DNA of 35,631 nt from Burkholderiales bacterium (GCA_028868995.1 JAGWTH010000039.1:1-35631); one strand, 5' to 3'; positions 24,841-34,054 are shown, numbered from the stretch's first letter. The notes: generated from the sequence alone by a model not told the origin. A program made the numbers and translations.

Positions 24841-26295
24841 TCAGAACGGGTAGTGCCGCGGCGTCGTCTGCACCGTGATCCAGCGCAGCTCGGTGAACTC
24901 GTGGATGCCGGCCTTGCCGCCGAAGCGGCCCATGCCGCTGCCCTTGACGCCGCCGAAGGGCATCTGCGCCTCGTCGTGCACCGTCGGCGCGTTGACGTGG
25001 CAGATGCCCGAGTCGATGCGGCGCGCCACGTTGAACGCACGCGCGATGTCGCGGCCGAACACCGCCGCCGACAGGCCGTACTCGTTGTCATTGGCGCAGG
25101 CGATCGCCTCCTCGACGCCGCGCACGCGCACGATGCCCTTCACCGGTCCGAAGCTCTCTTCCTTGTAGATGCGCATGGCGGGCGTCACGTGGTCCAGCAG
25201 CGTCGCGGGCATCAGCGTGTTCTCCGACTTGCCGCCGGCCACCAGCTTCGCGCCCTTGGCCAGCGCATCCTCCAGCAGAGCGTTGCAGTGCTCCACCGTG
25301 GGCATGCCCACCACGCTACCCAGCACCACCGGGTCGGGCTTACGCGGATCGCCCACGGGAAGCGCCTTGGCCTTGGCGGCGAACTTGCGCACGAATTCGT
25401 CGGCGACCTTCTCGTCGACGATGATCCGCTCGGTGCTCATGCAGATCTGGCCGCTGTTGGCGAAACAGCCGAAGGCCGCGGCGTTCACCGCGTCGTCCAG
25501 GTCGGCGTCGTCCAGCACCACCAGCGGCGCCTTGCCGCCCAGCTCCAGCACCACCGGCTTGAGGTACTTGGCGCAGGTCTGCGCGATGATCCTGCCCACC
25601 CGCGTCGAGCCGGTGAAGTTCACCCGCCGCACGGCCGGGTGCGCCACGACGGCCTCCACCACCGCACCCGCGTCCTGCGGCGCGTTGGTGATGTAGTTGA
25701 TCACGCCGGCCGGCAGCCCCGCCTCCTGGAACGCCTCGACGATCAGCTGGTGGGTGCGCGGGCAGGCCTCGCTGCCCTTGAGGATCACCGTGTTGCCGCA
25801 GGCAAGCGGCGTGGCCACCGCGCGCACGCCCAGGATCACCGGCGCGTTCCAGGGCGCGATGCCCAGCACGACGCCCGCGGGCTGGCGCACGCCCATCGCG
25901 AGCGAGCCCGGCACGTCGGAGGGGATCACCTCGCCGGCCACCTGGGTCGTCAGCGACGCCGCCTCGCGGATCATGCCGGCGGCCAGCATCACGTTGAAGC
26001 CGGCCCACATGCCGGTGGCGCCGGTCTCCGTCGCCATCGCCTCCACGAACTGCGGCACCTTGGCTTCCAGCTTCTCGGCCGCCTTGAGCAGCAGCATGCG
26101 GCGCTCGGTGGGGCCGGTCTGGCTCCAGCTCTTGAAGGCCTCGGCCGCGGCCTCGACGGCCTTCACCGCATCGGCGGGCGAGGCTGCCGGCGCGCGCGTG
26201 GCGACCGTGCCGTCCAGCGGGTTGCGGCGCTCGAAAGTGGCGCCCTGGGCAGCCTGCACCTGCAGGCCGTTGATCAGCATGGAAAGATCGGACAT
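24841..26295 (-). CDS. Aldehyde dehydrogenase (aromatic aldehyde/vanillin or salicylaldehyde type)
   Basis: The 484-residue NAD(P)-dependent aldehyde dehydrogenase has PWNAP (Asn150), ILKGSE (Lys173), FTGSTRVG, the general base Glu251 in LELGGK and the nucleophile Cys285 in SGQICMST. The pattern around the active site and C-terminal HYPF resembles vanillin, benzaldehyde and salicylaldehyde dehydrogenases more than betaine or succinate semialdehyde enzymes; this subfamily call is from memory and moderate. AGGAG precedes ATG 26295. A Crp/Fnr-type regulator gene lies directly upstream on the same strand. Confidence 0.9.
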   Translation of the reverse strand: MSDLSMLINGLQVQAAQGATFERRNPLDGTVATRAPAASPADAVKAVEAAAEAFKSWSQTGPTERRMLLLKAAEKLEAKVPQFVEAMATETGATGMWAGFNVMLAAGMIREAASLTTQVAGEVIPSDVPGSLAMGVRQPAGVVLGIAPWNAPVILGVRAVATPLACGNTVILKGSEACPRTHQLIVEAFQEAGLPAGVINYITNAPQDAGAVVEAVVAHPAVRRVNFTGSTRVGRIIAQTCAKYLKPVVLELGGKAPLVVLDDADLDDAVNAAAFGCFANSGQICMSTERIIVDEKVADEFVRKFAAKAKALPVGDPRKPDPVVLGSVVGMPTVEHCNALLEDALAKGAKLVAGGKSENTLMPATLLDHVTPAMRIYKEESFGPVKGIVRVRGVEEAIACANDNEYGLSAAVFGRDIARAFNVARRIDSGICHVNAPTVHDEAQMPFGGVKGSGMGRFGGKAGIHEFTELRWITVQTTPRHYPF

Positions 26296-26390
26296 CGAAG
26301 ACTCCTGGGTCGGACGCGGAGGAGCGCGTGCGCCTTCCGCGGGAAAACGAAAGGCCCGATGGTAGGAAGCGTCGCGACCGGCCGCTGTGC

Positions 26391-26424
26391 TGTGCGGGAA
26401 CGGGGGCTTGCCCGCGGGCGCACA
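26391..26424 (-). terminator. Hairpin after the Crp/Fnr-type gene
   Basis: TGTGCG (26391-26396) and CGCACA (26419-26424) enclose an inner GGG/CCC pairing, just after the regulator stop (26430 on the minus strand) and before the aldehyde dehydrogenase gene. No T-run. Confidence 0.35.
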
Positions 26425-26429
26425 CCTGC

Positions 26430-27164
26430 TCAGGGTTTTCCCGGGGCGCTTTCCTGCGAGTCCGCGCCAAGACGCTCGAGCCGGTCCAGGGACGCGATCG
26501 CGATCTTCCCGTAGCCCAGTTCGATGGCCCCTTCCCGCGCCAGGCCCTGCAACTCCTTGCTGAGGGTCTGCCGCGACACGCCCAGCATCATCGCCAGCGC
26601 CTCCTGCGCCACCGGCACCACCGGCCGCGGCTGGCGCGCCTGCGTGGCGTCGCCGCGCGCCAGCAGCAGCAGCCGGCGCGCCACGCGGGCGCGGGTCGAG
26701 CGCAGGGTCGCGTCCTCCACCATGCCGTAGAGGGAGCGCACGCGGCCGGCCAGCAGCCGGCACACGGCCTGGGCGAAGGCGGGGCGCCCCATCAGGCCGT
26801 CGAACGCAGGCCGCGGCAGTGCCAGCACCTCCGCATCACCCACGGCCGTGGCGTCGTGCGTGCGCGGCAGCCCGTCGATCAGCGAGATCTCGCCGAACCA
26901 GTTGCCCGCCTCCAGCACCGCCAGGATCGCTTCCTTGCCGTCCTCGCGCAGGCTCGAGGCCTTGATGTGCCCGCGCAGCACGGCGTAGAAAGCGCCCTGC
27001 CCTTCGCGCACCCCATCGCCCTGGCGGAACAGCATCGCGCCGGCGGCCAGCGACTGCCGCTCGCACGCACCCACCAGCGCCCGGCGCTCCGCCGCCGGCA
27101 GGGCGGCGAACCAGGGGTTGACCTGCAGTACCTGCAGGACCTCGGCGGTGGAAGCGGGAGACAC
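26430..27164 (-). CDS. Crp/Fnr-family transcriptional regulator
   Basis: The protein, about 244 residues, has an N-terminal cyclic-nucleotide-binding barrel (GNWFGEISLIDGLPRTHDAT is the phosphate cassette region) and a C-terminal winged helix (VPVAQEALAMMLGVSRQTLS). It lacks the N-terminal cysteine cluster of Fnr, so it is not an oxygen sensor of that kind. No ATG fits; I chose GTG 27164, with TTG 27206 as an alternative, and neither has a clear ribosome site. It is divergent from the class II aldolase gene and upstream of the aldehyde dehydrogenase gene, so it could control either. Confidence 0.85.
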   Translation of the reverse strand: MSPASTAEVLQVLQVNPWFAALPAAERRALVGACERQSLAAGAMLFRQGDGVREGQGAFYAVLRGHIKASSLREDGKEAILAVLEAGNWFGEISLIDGLPRTHDATAVGDAEVLALPRPAFDGLMGRPAFAQAVCRLLAGRVRSLYGMVEDATLRSTRARVARRLLLLARGDATQARQPRPVVPVAQEALAMMLGVSRQTLSKELQGLAREGAIELGYGKIAIASLDRLERLGADSQESAPGKP

Positions 27165-27208
27165 GGCGGCGACAGCGGCACGGGGGGAGGACCCGCGATT
27201 GTCCAAAT

Positions 27209-27228
27209 CTTGACAGTGAAGGGTCAAG
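27209..27228. promoter_or_regulatory. Inverted repeat in the regulator/aldolase divergent region
   Basis: CTTGAC (27209-27214) and GTCAAG (27223-27228) are perfect 6-bp arms around an eight-base spacer. Plus-strand TTGACA at 27210-27215 would also be a perfect -35. The half-sites resemble Fnr-type TTGAC, but the spacer is eight rather than four. It may be the operator of the adjacent Crp/Fnr-type protein. Confidence 0.4.
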
Positions 27229-27281
27229 CGCGGGCGAAGAATGGCCGCGACCCGATCCCTCACGACCAGGAGACCTCCCCC

Positions 27282-28037
27282 ATGAACATCGCATCCCTGC
27301 GCGAAGTGGTCAGCGCCGAGGAATGGCAGCTGCGCGTCGACCTGGCCGCCGCCTACCGGCTGGTGGCCCTGTACGGCTGGAGCGACCTCGTCTTCACGCA
27401 CATCAGCGCGCGCATCCCCGGCCCCGAGCACGCGTTCCTGATCAACCCCTACGGCCTGATGTTCGACGAGATCACGGCGTCCTCGCTGGTGAAGGTCGAC
27501 CAGCAGTGCAACAAGCTGATCGATTCGCCCTTCCCGGTGAACCCGGCCGGCTTCACCATCCACAGCTGCATCCACCAGGTGCGCGACGACGCCGGCTGCG
27601 TGCTGCACACGCACAGCCGCGCGGGCGTGGCGGTGAGCGCGCAGAAGTGCGGCGTGCTGCCGATCTCCCAGCAGAGCACCTTCGTGCTGGCCGACCTGGC
27701 CTACCACGACTACGAGGGCGTGGCGCTGCGCGACGACGAGAAGCCCAGGCTGCAGAAGGACCTGGGCGGCCACAACTTCCTGATGCTGCGCAACCACGGC
27801 CTGCTCACCGTGGGCCGCACGGTGCCCGATGCCTGGCTGTCGATGTACACCTTCGAGAACACCTGCCGCATCCAGATCGACGCCCAGGCCGGCGGCGAAC
27901 TGGTGCACGTCAACCCGAAGATCATGGAAGGCATGGCGCAGGTGATGAAGACCGTCACCGCCGGCCAGGGCGCCAACATCGCCTGGCCCGCGCTGCTGCG
28001 CAAGCTGGACAAGGTCGACCCGTCGTACAAGACCTGA
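27282..28037 (+). CDS. Class II aldolase/adducin family protein
   Basis: The 251-residue protein is of the class II aldolase/adducin superfamily. Zinc-ligand candidates are His109 and His111 in LHTHSRAG and His172 in RNHGLLTVG; FTHISARIPG and FLINPYGLMFDE are typical of the group. Enzymes of this fold cleave or epimerise sugar phosphates, but this adducin-like subgroup is mostly uncharacterised. CAGGAG lies before the ATG. It is divergent from the Crp/Fnr-type gene. Confidence 0.9.
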   Translation: MNIASLREVVSAEEWQLRVDLAAAYRLVALYGWSDLVFTHISARIPGPEHAFLINPYGLMFDEITASSLVKVDQQCNKLIDSPFPVNPAGFTIHSCIHQVRDDAGCVLHTHSRAGVAVSAQKCGVLPISQQSTFVLADLAYHDYEGVALRDDEKPRLQKDLGGHNFLMLRNHGLLTVGRTVPDAWLSMYTFENTCRIQIDAQAGGELVHVNPKIMEGMAQVMKTVTAGQGANIAWPALLRKLDKVDPSYKT

Positions 28038-28041
28038 GGAC

Positions 28042-28058
28042 GGCGGGCCCGGCCCGCC
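28042..28058. terminator. Bidirectional hairpin between aldolase and AsmA genes
   Basis: GGCGGGC (28042-28048), loop CCG, GCCCGCC (28052-28058) lie exactly in the 21-base convergent gap. The stem is strong but has no T-run. Confidence 0.5.
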
Positions 28059-29339
28059 TCAGCGGCCGAACAGCCCCTTCAGCTTGTCGGTCAGCTTGCC
28101 GCCCGCTTCCGCGCCGGCCGCCGTGCCCGGGCCCGGCGCCAACAGCGTGCCCAGGGCCGCGCCCACCATCGCGCCGCGCGTCAGCGTCACGCTGGGTTCG
28201 TCCACCGTGCCGCCCACCGCCAGCGGCACGCCCAGGGTGCCCTTGGTGTTGGCGAGGTCCACGCTCACCCGGCCGCTGAGCGCCTTGGCCGGCGAAATCG
28301 CCACGTCGCCCGTGGCCGACAGCGCACCGGAGGTGGCCACCAGGTTGGTCAGGTGCACGGCCTTGCCCTGCGTGCTGACCTGGCCGGCCAGCGTGTCCAG
28401 CCGGGTGAATCCGCCGCGGCTCAGCCCCACCGTCTCCACCGCCTTCTGCAGGTCGATGCCCTGGATCACCGCATCCCGCACGGTGAAGCGGGTCTGGGTG
28501 TTCATCACGTCCGCGATCTGTCCCGGCTCGCGGAACTCCGAGCGCAGCGACGTCTGCGCCTGCAGCTTGCCGGTGAGCGGCTTGCTGGGCGCGGTCAGCG
28601 CCGAGACCTCGACGTTGTCCGTGGCGAGGTTGCCGCTGAGGACCTGCGTGCCGTTCCTGCCCGGGTCCAGCTGCAGCTTGCCGGCGATGGTGCCGCCGCC
28701 GATGGCGATGTGCACCGGCCACTGCGTGCCGTCCCGCTCGACCTGCCCCTGCGTGCCGGCCAGCCGCCCCTGCAGGATCTTGAACGAGGCATCCTCCAGC
28801 AGCCCGTCGTCGGTGAGGTTCGCCCGCGCGGCGATCGTCATGCGCTGGCCCTTCTCGTCGATCCAGGTCACGTCGTCGAAAACGGCGCGGCGCGGCAGCA
28901 TGTCCAGGGTGCTGCGGCCACCGGCGGCGGGCTGGGGCGCCTTGGCCGGCTTGTCCTTGGCGTTCTTCTTCTGCACCGAATTCATCAGCGCGTTGATGCC
29001 GGTCTGCGGCAGCACCGCATGGCGCACCACCAGGGTCCGGATCGCCAGCTTGCCCGTCAGCAGCCCCGCATAGGCCGGCCGCGCCTCGATGCGGCCCACC
29101 GTCAGCGCCGGCCGGGTCTCGATCCGCACGTCGTCCGCGGCCACCGCCGGCAGCGGCCACAGGTCCACCGACAGCCGGCCCAGCTTCAGGGGCACGCCCA
29201 GCGCGGCGCCCGCCTCGCTTTCCACCCGGCCGCGGAAATCCTCGGTGCGCAGCCAGTGCTGCAAGGCGATCGCCGCCGCCACCACCAGGGCCAGACCACC
29301 CGCGGCCAGGAAGGCCACCCACTTCAACAACTTCGCCAT
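28059..29339 (-). CDS. AsmA family protein
   Basis: The 426-residue protein has one N-terminal membrane helix (residues about 7-27, WVAFLAAGGLALVVAAAIAL) and a long beta-rich periplasmic part. It is shorter than E. coli AsmA (617) and fits the AsmA/YhjG-like group, with the typical LGRLSVDLWPLPAVAADDVRI and C-terminal repeats such as ALSGRVSVDLANTKGTLGVP. AsmA-like proteins are linked to phospholipid or lipid transport to the outer membrane. The end contains glycine-rich LAPGPGTAAGAEAGGKL. Precise role unknown. Confidence 0.88.
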   Translation of the reverse strand: MAKLLKWVAFLAAGGLALVVAAAIALQHWLRTEDFRGRVESEAGAALGVPLKLGRLSVDLWPLPAVAADDVRIETRPALTVGRIEARPAYAGLLTGKLAIRTLVVRHAVLPQTGINALMNSVQKKNAKDKPAKAPQPAAGGRSTLDMLPRRAVFDDVTWIDEKGQRMTIAARANLTDDGLLEDASFKILQGRLAGTQGQVERDGTQWPVHIAIGGGTIAGKLQLDPGRNGTQVLSGNLATDNVEVSALTAPSKPLTGKLQAQTSLRSEFREPGQIADVMNTQTRFTVRDAVIQGIDLQKAVETVGLSRGGFTRLDTLAGQVSTQGKAVHLTNLVATSGALSATGDVAISPAKALSGRVSVDLANTKGTLGVPLAVGGTVDEPSVTLTRGAMVGAALGTLLAPGPGTAAGAEAGGKLTDKLKGLFGR

Positions 29340-29446
29340 GCACCGATTGTGCTCAAAGCCCGGCAGCAGCCCCAGGCCTGCAAGATTTCGGCGGCTTGGA
29401 TAGCATGGATTTCTTCACGCCCCCACAGCGCAACAAAGGAAAAACC

Positions 29447-30052
29447 ATGAAGCTGTACTACTCCCCCGGCGCCTGCTCCTTGTCGCCCCACATCGTCCTG
29501 CGCGAAGCCGGCCTGGCCTTCGAGCCCGTCATGGCCCCCACCAAGACCCACAAGCTGGTCGACGGCACCGACTACTACACGATCAACCCGCTAGGCTACG
29601 TGCCCCTGCTGGAACTCGACGACGGCACCCGCCTGCGCGAAGGCCCGGCCATCGTGCAGTACATCGCCGACCAGGTCCCCGACAGGAACCTGGCGCCGGC
29701 CGCCGGGACCCTGCCGCGCTACCGCCTGCAGGAGTGGCTGACCTACATCGGCACCGAGATCCACAAGACCTTCTCGCCCCTGTTCAACCCGGCCATGCCG
29801 GAAGAGGCCAAGCAGATCTTCCGCGACCGCCTGGCCAACCGCTTCGCCTTCGTCGACCAGCAGCTGGCCGGCAAGGACTACCTGATGGGCAACCACTTCA
29901 GCGTGGCCGATGCCTACCTGTACACCGTCACCCGCTGGACCAAGCCCCTGGCCATCGACCTGTCGCCCTTCCCCCACCTGCGCGCCCACCATGCCCGCGT
30001 GGAAGCCCGCCCGGCCGTGCAGGAAGCCCTCAAGGCCGAAAAGCTGTCCTGA
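29447..30052 (+). CDS. Glutathione S-transferase, beta class
   Basis: The 201-residue protein has MKLYYSPGACSLSPHIVLRE, in which Cys10 is the beta-class catalytic residue that can form a mixed disulfide with glutathione. The thioredoxin-like domain ends with the cis-Pro YVPLLELDDG and LREGPAIVQYIAD, followed by an all-helical domain (GNHFSVADAYLYTV). Beta-class enzymes act in detoxification and aromatic breakdown. AAAGGA precedes ATG 29447. An old yellow enzyme gene begins two bases after its stop. Confidence 0.93.
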   Translation: MKLYYSPGACSLSPHIVLREAGLAFEPVMAPTKTHKLVDGTDYYTINPLGYVPLLELDDGTRLREGPAIVQYIADQVPDRNLAPAAGTLPRYRLQEWLTYIGTEIHKTFSPLFNPAMPEEAKQIFRDRLANRFAFVDQQLAGKDYLMGNHFSVADAYLYTVTRWTKPLAIDLSPFPHLRAHHARVEARPAVQEALKAEKLS

Positions 30053-30054
30053 GC

Positions 30055-31167
30055 ATGAAGTCGTTGTTCGAACCCGTGCAGCTGGGCCCCCTGCAGCTGC
30101 GCAACCGCATCGTCATGGCGCCGCTCACGCGCAACCGCGCGCCCGGCGCCGTCCCCAACGCCCTGATGGCCGAGTACTACGCGCAGCGCGCGGGCGCGGG
30201 GCTGATCATCAGCGAGGCCACCGCCATCACCCACCAGGGCCAGGGCTATGCCGACGTGCCCGGTCTCTACGGCACCGAGCAGCTCGATGGCTGGAAGAAG
30301 GTGACCGAGGCCGTGCACGCCCGCGGCGGCCGCATCTTCTGCCAGCTGTGGCACGTCGGCCGCGTGTCGCACGTCGACCTGCAGCCCGGCGGCGGCAAGC
30401 CGGTGGCGCCCTCCGCCATCGCGGCGAAGACCAAGACCTTCCTCATCCAGGACGGCCGGGGCGGCTTCGTGCCCACCTCCGAGCCGCGGGCGCTGGACGC
30501 CGGCGAGATCCCCGGCATCGTGCGCGACTTCGGCCACGCCGCCCGCAATGCCCTCAGCGCCGGCTTCGACGGCGTGGAGGTGCACGGCGCCAACGGCTAC
30601 CTGATCGACCAGTTCCTCAAGACCGGCGCCAACCTCCGCGGCGACGACTACGGCGGCTCCATCGAGAACCGCGCCCGCCTGCTGCTGGAAGTGGTGCGCG
30701 AGGTGTGCGCGGAGGTCGGCCGCGAGCGCGTGGGGCTGCGCCTGTCTCCCGTGACGCCGGCCAACGACATCGTCGACGCCGAGCCGCAGAAGCTGTTCGA
30801 CCACGTGGTCAAGCAGCTGGCGCCCCTGGGCCTGGCGTACCTGCACCTGATCGAGGGAGCGACCGGCGGCCCGCGCGAGGTGGAAGGCCGGCCCTTCGAC
30901 TACGCCGCGATGCTGCACGCCTGGCGCATGGCCGGGGCCAAGGGCGCCTGGATGGTGAACAACGGCTACGACCGCGCCCTGGCCGAACAGGCCCTGGCGC
31001 ACGCCGCCGACCTGGTGGCCTTCGGCCGGCCGTTCATCTCGAACCCGGACCTGGTGGAGCGACTGCACCGCAACGCGCCGCTGAATCCGCTGGTGAGGGA
31101 GACGCTGTACGGAGGCGGGGCGCAGGGGTATACGGACTATCCGCCGCTGGGGACGCCGGCGGGCTGA
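30055..31167 (+). CDS. Alkene reductase, old yellow enzyme family (NemA-like)
   Basis: The 370-residue FMN protein reduces activated C=C bonds and nitro compounds with NAD(P)H. Motifs: MAPLTRNRAP (21-30), QLWHVGRVSH, HGANGYLIDQF with His177, Asn180 and Tyr182 (substrate-binding pair and proton donor), YGGSIENRARLLLEV and VAFGRPFISNPDLVERL. It starts two bases after the glutathione transferase stop, so both are one operon, a usual pairing for electrophile stress. No thiol-switch regulator gene is visible nearby. Confidence 0.94.
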   Translation: MKSLFEPVQLGPLQLRNRIVMAPLTRNRAPGAVPNALMAEYYAQRAGAGLIISEATAITHQGQGYADVPGLYGTEQLDGWKKVTEAVHARGGRIFCQLWHVGRVSHVDLQPGGGKPVAPSAIAAKTKTFLIQDGRGGFVPTSEPRALDAGEIPGIVRDFGHAARNALSAGFDGVEVHGANGYLIDQFLKTGANLRGDDYGGSIENRARLLLEVVREVCAEVGRERVGLRLSPVTPANDIVDAEPQKLFDHVVKQLAPLGLAYLHLIEGATGGPREVEGRPFDYAAMLHAWRMAGAKGAWMVNNGYDRALAEQALAHAADLVAFGRPFISNPDLVERLHRNAPLNPLVRETLYGGGAQGYTDYPPLGTPAG

Positions 31168-31177
31168 GGGGCGCGCC

Positions 31178-31759
31178 TCACTCCGGCCCGACCCCGATCG
31201 GCGCCGGCGCCTTCATCACGATGCGCGTGAACAGGCGGTCGTAGATGGGGTCGCGCTCGCCGCCGACCAGCGGGTCGACGTGCTCGGAGAAGGCCGCGTC
31301 CAGCTGCGCCCAGTCCTCCTCGCTCAGCATCTTCTGCGCCAGCGGCAGCACCTCGGTCTCCTCGGTGCGCATGTGGCCGAAATAGAAGTCCACGTACTGG
31401 CGCGCCGCCTGCTCGAAAGCCGGGCGGCGGCTGTCGCCCAGCAGCTCCCAGGCGAGCAGCAGGTGCTGCAGCTCGCGCACGCGGTGCTCGCCGGACATGT
31501 GGTCGTCCTCCAGCCTCTGGATCACCGGCATCAGCTGCGGCGCCACGCGGGCGACCTTGGGGAACAGCAGGTCCGACTCCTTGGGATGGTGCCGCCGCTC
31601 CGGGAATTCGTCGATGTAGAACAGCATCGCGCGCAGCACGTCGAAGAAGCGTTCCTCTTCCTCGTCGGGCCCCCGGTCCAGCATCTGCAGCAGGGAGCGC
31701 AGGACGGCCGAAACGGCGGAATGTTCGTCGCGGATGATCTGCAGGGCGGGTCGGTTCAT
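31178..31759 (-). CDS. Hemerythrin HHE cation-binding domain protein
   Basis: The 193-residue helical protein carries the HHE ligands of a di-iron site: His13, His57 or His58 with Glu61 in RRHHPKES, His87 and His92 in DDHMSGEH, and His129 with Glu133 in GHMRTEE. Such proteins bind O2 or nitric oxide, or act in iron-sulfur repair. ATG 31759 has CAGGAG nine bases before it; an upstream ATG at 31789 is less likely. An Fnr/Anr-type box lies upstream, in keeping with low-oxygen control. Confidence 0.9.
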   Translation of the reverse strand: MNRPALQIIRDEHSAVSAVLRSLLQMLDRGPDEEEERFFDVLRAMLFYIDEFPERRHHPKESDLLFPKVARVAPQLMPVIQRLEDDHMSGEHRVRELQHLLLAWELLGDSRRPAFEQAARQYVDFYFGHMRTEETEVLPLAQKMLSEEDWAQLDAAFSEHVDPLVGGERDPIYDRLFTRIVMKAPAPIGVGPE

Positions 31760-31807
31760 GGCGTGAGTCTCCTGTTGACAGATTGGCACTCGCCCATCCC
31801 CCCACCC

Positions 31808-31821
31808 TTGACCTGCATCAA
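31808..31821 (-). promoter_or_regulatory. Fnr/Anr-type box upstream of the hemerythrin gene
   Basis: The plus strand reads TTGACCTGCATCAA (TTGAC-N4-ATCAA), one mismatch from the Fnr consensus TTGAT-N4-ATCAA. Its centre is about 41.5 bases upstream of a start site near 31773, with CAATCT (minus strand, 31785-31780) as a weak -10. It overlaps the end of copA. Confidence 0.5.
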
Positions 31822-34016
31822 TGCTCGCGCAGGCGCCAGCGCTTCAGGAGCAGGGCGTTGGTCAGCACGCTGACGCTGGACATCGCCATCGCCGCGCCGG
31901 CCACCACCGGGCTCAGGAAGCCCAGGGCCGCCAGCGGGATGCCGGCCACGTTGTAGAAGAAGGCCCAGAACAGGTTCTGGCGGATCTTCATCACCGTGCG
32001 CCGCGAGATGTCCAGCGCACCGGCCACCAGGCCCACGTCGCCGCGCATCAGCGTGATGCCCGCCGCGTGCATGGCGACGTCCGTCCCCGTGCCCATGGCG
32101 ATGCCCACGTCGGCCGCGGCCAGGGCCGGCGCGTCGTTGACGCCGTCGCCCACCATCGCCACCACGTGCCCGCCTTCGCGCAGCGCCGCCACGCGCGCGG
32201 CCTTGTCGCCCGGCAGCACCTCGGCCTGCACTTCGTCCGTCTTGAGCCCCAGCCGCAGGCCCATGGCTCCGGCCGCCGCCCGGTTGTCGCCGGAGATCAT
32301 CACCAGCCGCAGCCCGCGCCGCTGCAATCGCGCCAGGGCCTCGGCCGCGCCGGCCTTGGGCTCGTCGGCGAAGGCCATCAGGCCGCGCAGCGCCAGGCCC
32401 TCGGTGACGCGCTCCACCAGCGCCGACAACGTCGCGCCCTCGCCCTGCAGCCGCAAGGCCTCGGACTGCAGCGGGCCCAGCGGCACGCCCAGTTCCTGCA
32501 GCCAGCGCAGGCTGGCGATCAGGTAGCTGCGGTCGCCGACCTCGCCCTCGGTGCCGCGCCCGGCCACCGCGCGCACGCTGTCGGGGTCGGCCAGGGCCAG
32601 GCCCCGCTCGCGCGCCGCCGTCACCACCGCGCGCGCCAGCGGATGTTCGCTGCCGCTTTGCAGGCTGGCGGCCGTGGCGAGATACGCGGCGGCATCCACC
32701 CCCGGCGCGGCCACGAAGTCCACCAGCCGCGGCTGGCCCACCGTGAGCGTGCCGGTCTTGTCGAAGGCGACGGTGTCGACGCGGTGCGCGAGCTCCAGCG
32801 CCTGCGCGTCCTTGATCAGGATGCCGTTCTTCGCCGCGATGCCGGTGCCGGCCATGATCGCCGCCGGCGTCGCCAGGCCCAGCGCGCAGGGACAGGCGAT
32901 CACCAGCACCGCCACCGCGTGGATCAGAGCGACCTCGATGCCCGCACCCACCAGCAGCCAGCCGCCCAGGGTGACCAGGGCGATGCCCATCACCACCGGC
33001 ACGAACACCGCCGCCACCTGGTCCACCAGCCGCTGGATCGGCGCCTTGGCCGCCTGCGCGTCCTCGACCAGCCGGATGATCTGCGACAGCACGCTTTCCC
33101 GGCCGACGGCGGTGGCGTTCATCACGAAGCGGCCTTCGCCGTTGATGCTGCCGCCGGTCACGCGCGCGCCGGCCGACTTCGACACCGGCAGCGGCTCGCC
33201 GGTGAGCATGGATTCGTCCACGTGCGTGTCGCCCTGCTCCACCACGCCGTCGGCCGGGATGCGCTCGCCGGGACGCACCACCAGGCGGTCGCCGGCCATG
33301 ACCTCGGCCAGCGGCAGGTCGGCCTCGCCGCCGGCGCGCAGGACCACGTGGGCGATCTCGGGGCGCAGCGCCTGCAGCGCGCGGATGGCCGTGGTGGTCT
33401 GGCGCTTGGCCCGCGCCTCCAGCCACTTGCCCAGCATCACCAGGGTCACGACCACGGCCGAGGCCTCGAAGTACAGGTGCATGTGTCCCTGCGCCAGCCA
33501 CAGCCACATCGACAGGCCCCAGCCGGCGCTGGTGCCGATGGCCACCAGCAGGTCCATGTTGCCGCTGCCGGCCTTCAGGGCATGCCAGCCGGCCTTGTAG
33601 AAGCGCGCACCCAGGATGAACTGCACCGGCGTGGCCAGCAGGAACTGCAGCCAGGCCGGCAGCATCCAGTCGCGGCCCGCCAGCTCGCCGAACATCGGCA
33701 GCACCAGCGGCAGCGACAGCGCCAGGCCCAGCGCCACCGGCGCGAAGCCGGCCCAGGGCGAGAGGTCCTCGGGCGCCGCCTCCTCCATCGCGTGCGGCTC
33801 GTAGCCGGCGTTGCGCACGGCGCGGCGGATCTGCGCCTCGATCTGGTCCGAGGGCGCGTAGGTGACGCGGGCCGACTCGGTGGCCAGGTTGACGACGGCG
33901 TCGCTGACGCCGGGGACCTTCTTGAGGGCGCGCTCGACGCGGTTGACGCAGGAAGCGCAGGTCATCCCCCCGACGCCGAGGTCGAGGGTGGCAGGGGCGG
34001 TGGTGGCGGTATCCAT
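31818..34016 (-). CDS. copA: Copper-translocating P-type ATPase CopA
   Basis: The protein, 732 residues from ATG 34016, is a P1B-type ATPase that exports Cu(I) from the cytoplasm. It has one N-terminal metal-binding domain (GMTCASC, Cys20 and Cys23), transmembrane CPC (375-377, [10 protein letters not shown]), phosphorylation site Asp419 in [16 protein letters not shown] and [10 protein letters not shown]. An in-frame ATG at 34043 lies inside the CueR operator and cannot be used if the promoter is as predicted. With -10 at 34024-34029 the transcript would begin about at the ATG, so the mRNA may be leaderless. Divergent from copZ-cueR. Confidence 0.95.
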   Translation of the reverse strand: MDTATTAPATLDLGVGGMTCASCVNRVERALKKVPGVSDAVVNLATESARVTYAPSDQIEAQIRRAVRNAGYEPHAMEEAAPEDLSPWAGFAPVALGLALSLPLVLPMFGELAGRDWMLPAWLQFLLATPVQFILGARFYKAGWHALKAGSGNMDLLVAIGTSAGWGLSMWLWLAQGHMHLYFEASAVVVTLVMLGKWLEARAKRQTTTAIRALQALRPEIAHVVLRAGGEADLPLAEVMAGDRLVVRPGERIPADGVVEQGDTHVDESMLTGEPLPVSKSAGARVTGGSINGEGRFVMNATAVGRESVLSQIIRLVEDAQAAKAPIQRLVDQVAAVFVPVVMGIALVTLGGWLLVGAGIEVALIHAVAVLVIACPCALGLATPAAIMAGTGIAAKNGILIKDAQALELAHRVDTVAFDKTGTLTVGQPRLVDFVAAPGVDAAAYLATAASLQSGSEHPLARAVVTAARERGLALADPDSVRAVAGRGTEGEVGDRSYLIASLRWLQELGVPLGPLQSEALRLQGEGATLSALVERVTEGLALRGLMAFADEPKAGAAEALARLQRRGLRLVMISGDNRAAAGAMGLRLGLKTDEVQAEVLPGDKAARVAALREGGHVVAMVGDGVNDAPALAAADVGIAMGTGTDVAMHAAGITLMRGDVGLVAGALDISRRTVMKIRQNLFWAFFYNVAGIPLAALGFLSPVVAGAAMAMSSVSVLTNALLLKRWRLREH

Positions 34017-34023
34017 GGCTTGC

Positions 34024-34054
34024 ATCGTCGACCTTGCCATCATGTCAAGGTCAA
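34024..34054 (-). promoter_or_regulatory. CueR-type promoter/operator of copA
   Basis: The operator is 34031-34051, with arms ACCTTG and CAAGGT (plus strand). On the minus strand TTGACC (34054-34049) and GACGAT (34029-34024) are separated by 19 bases, the long spacer of MerR-type promoters. Confidence 0.8.

Noticed and set aside
29401..29406. TAGCAT as a -10 for the glutathione transferase gene
   Set aside because: No acceptable -35 at 16-18 bases was found, and the same hexamer occurs by chance elsewhere in the window.
34017..34043. Upstream start of copA at 34043
   Set aside because: It lies within the CueR operator, ahead of the predicted transcription start.
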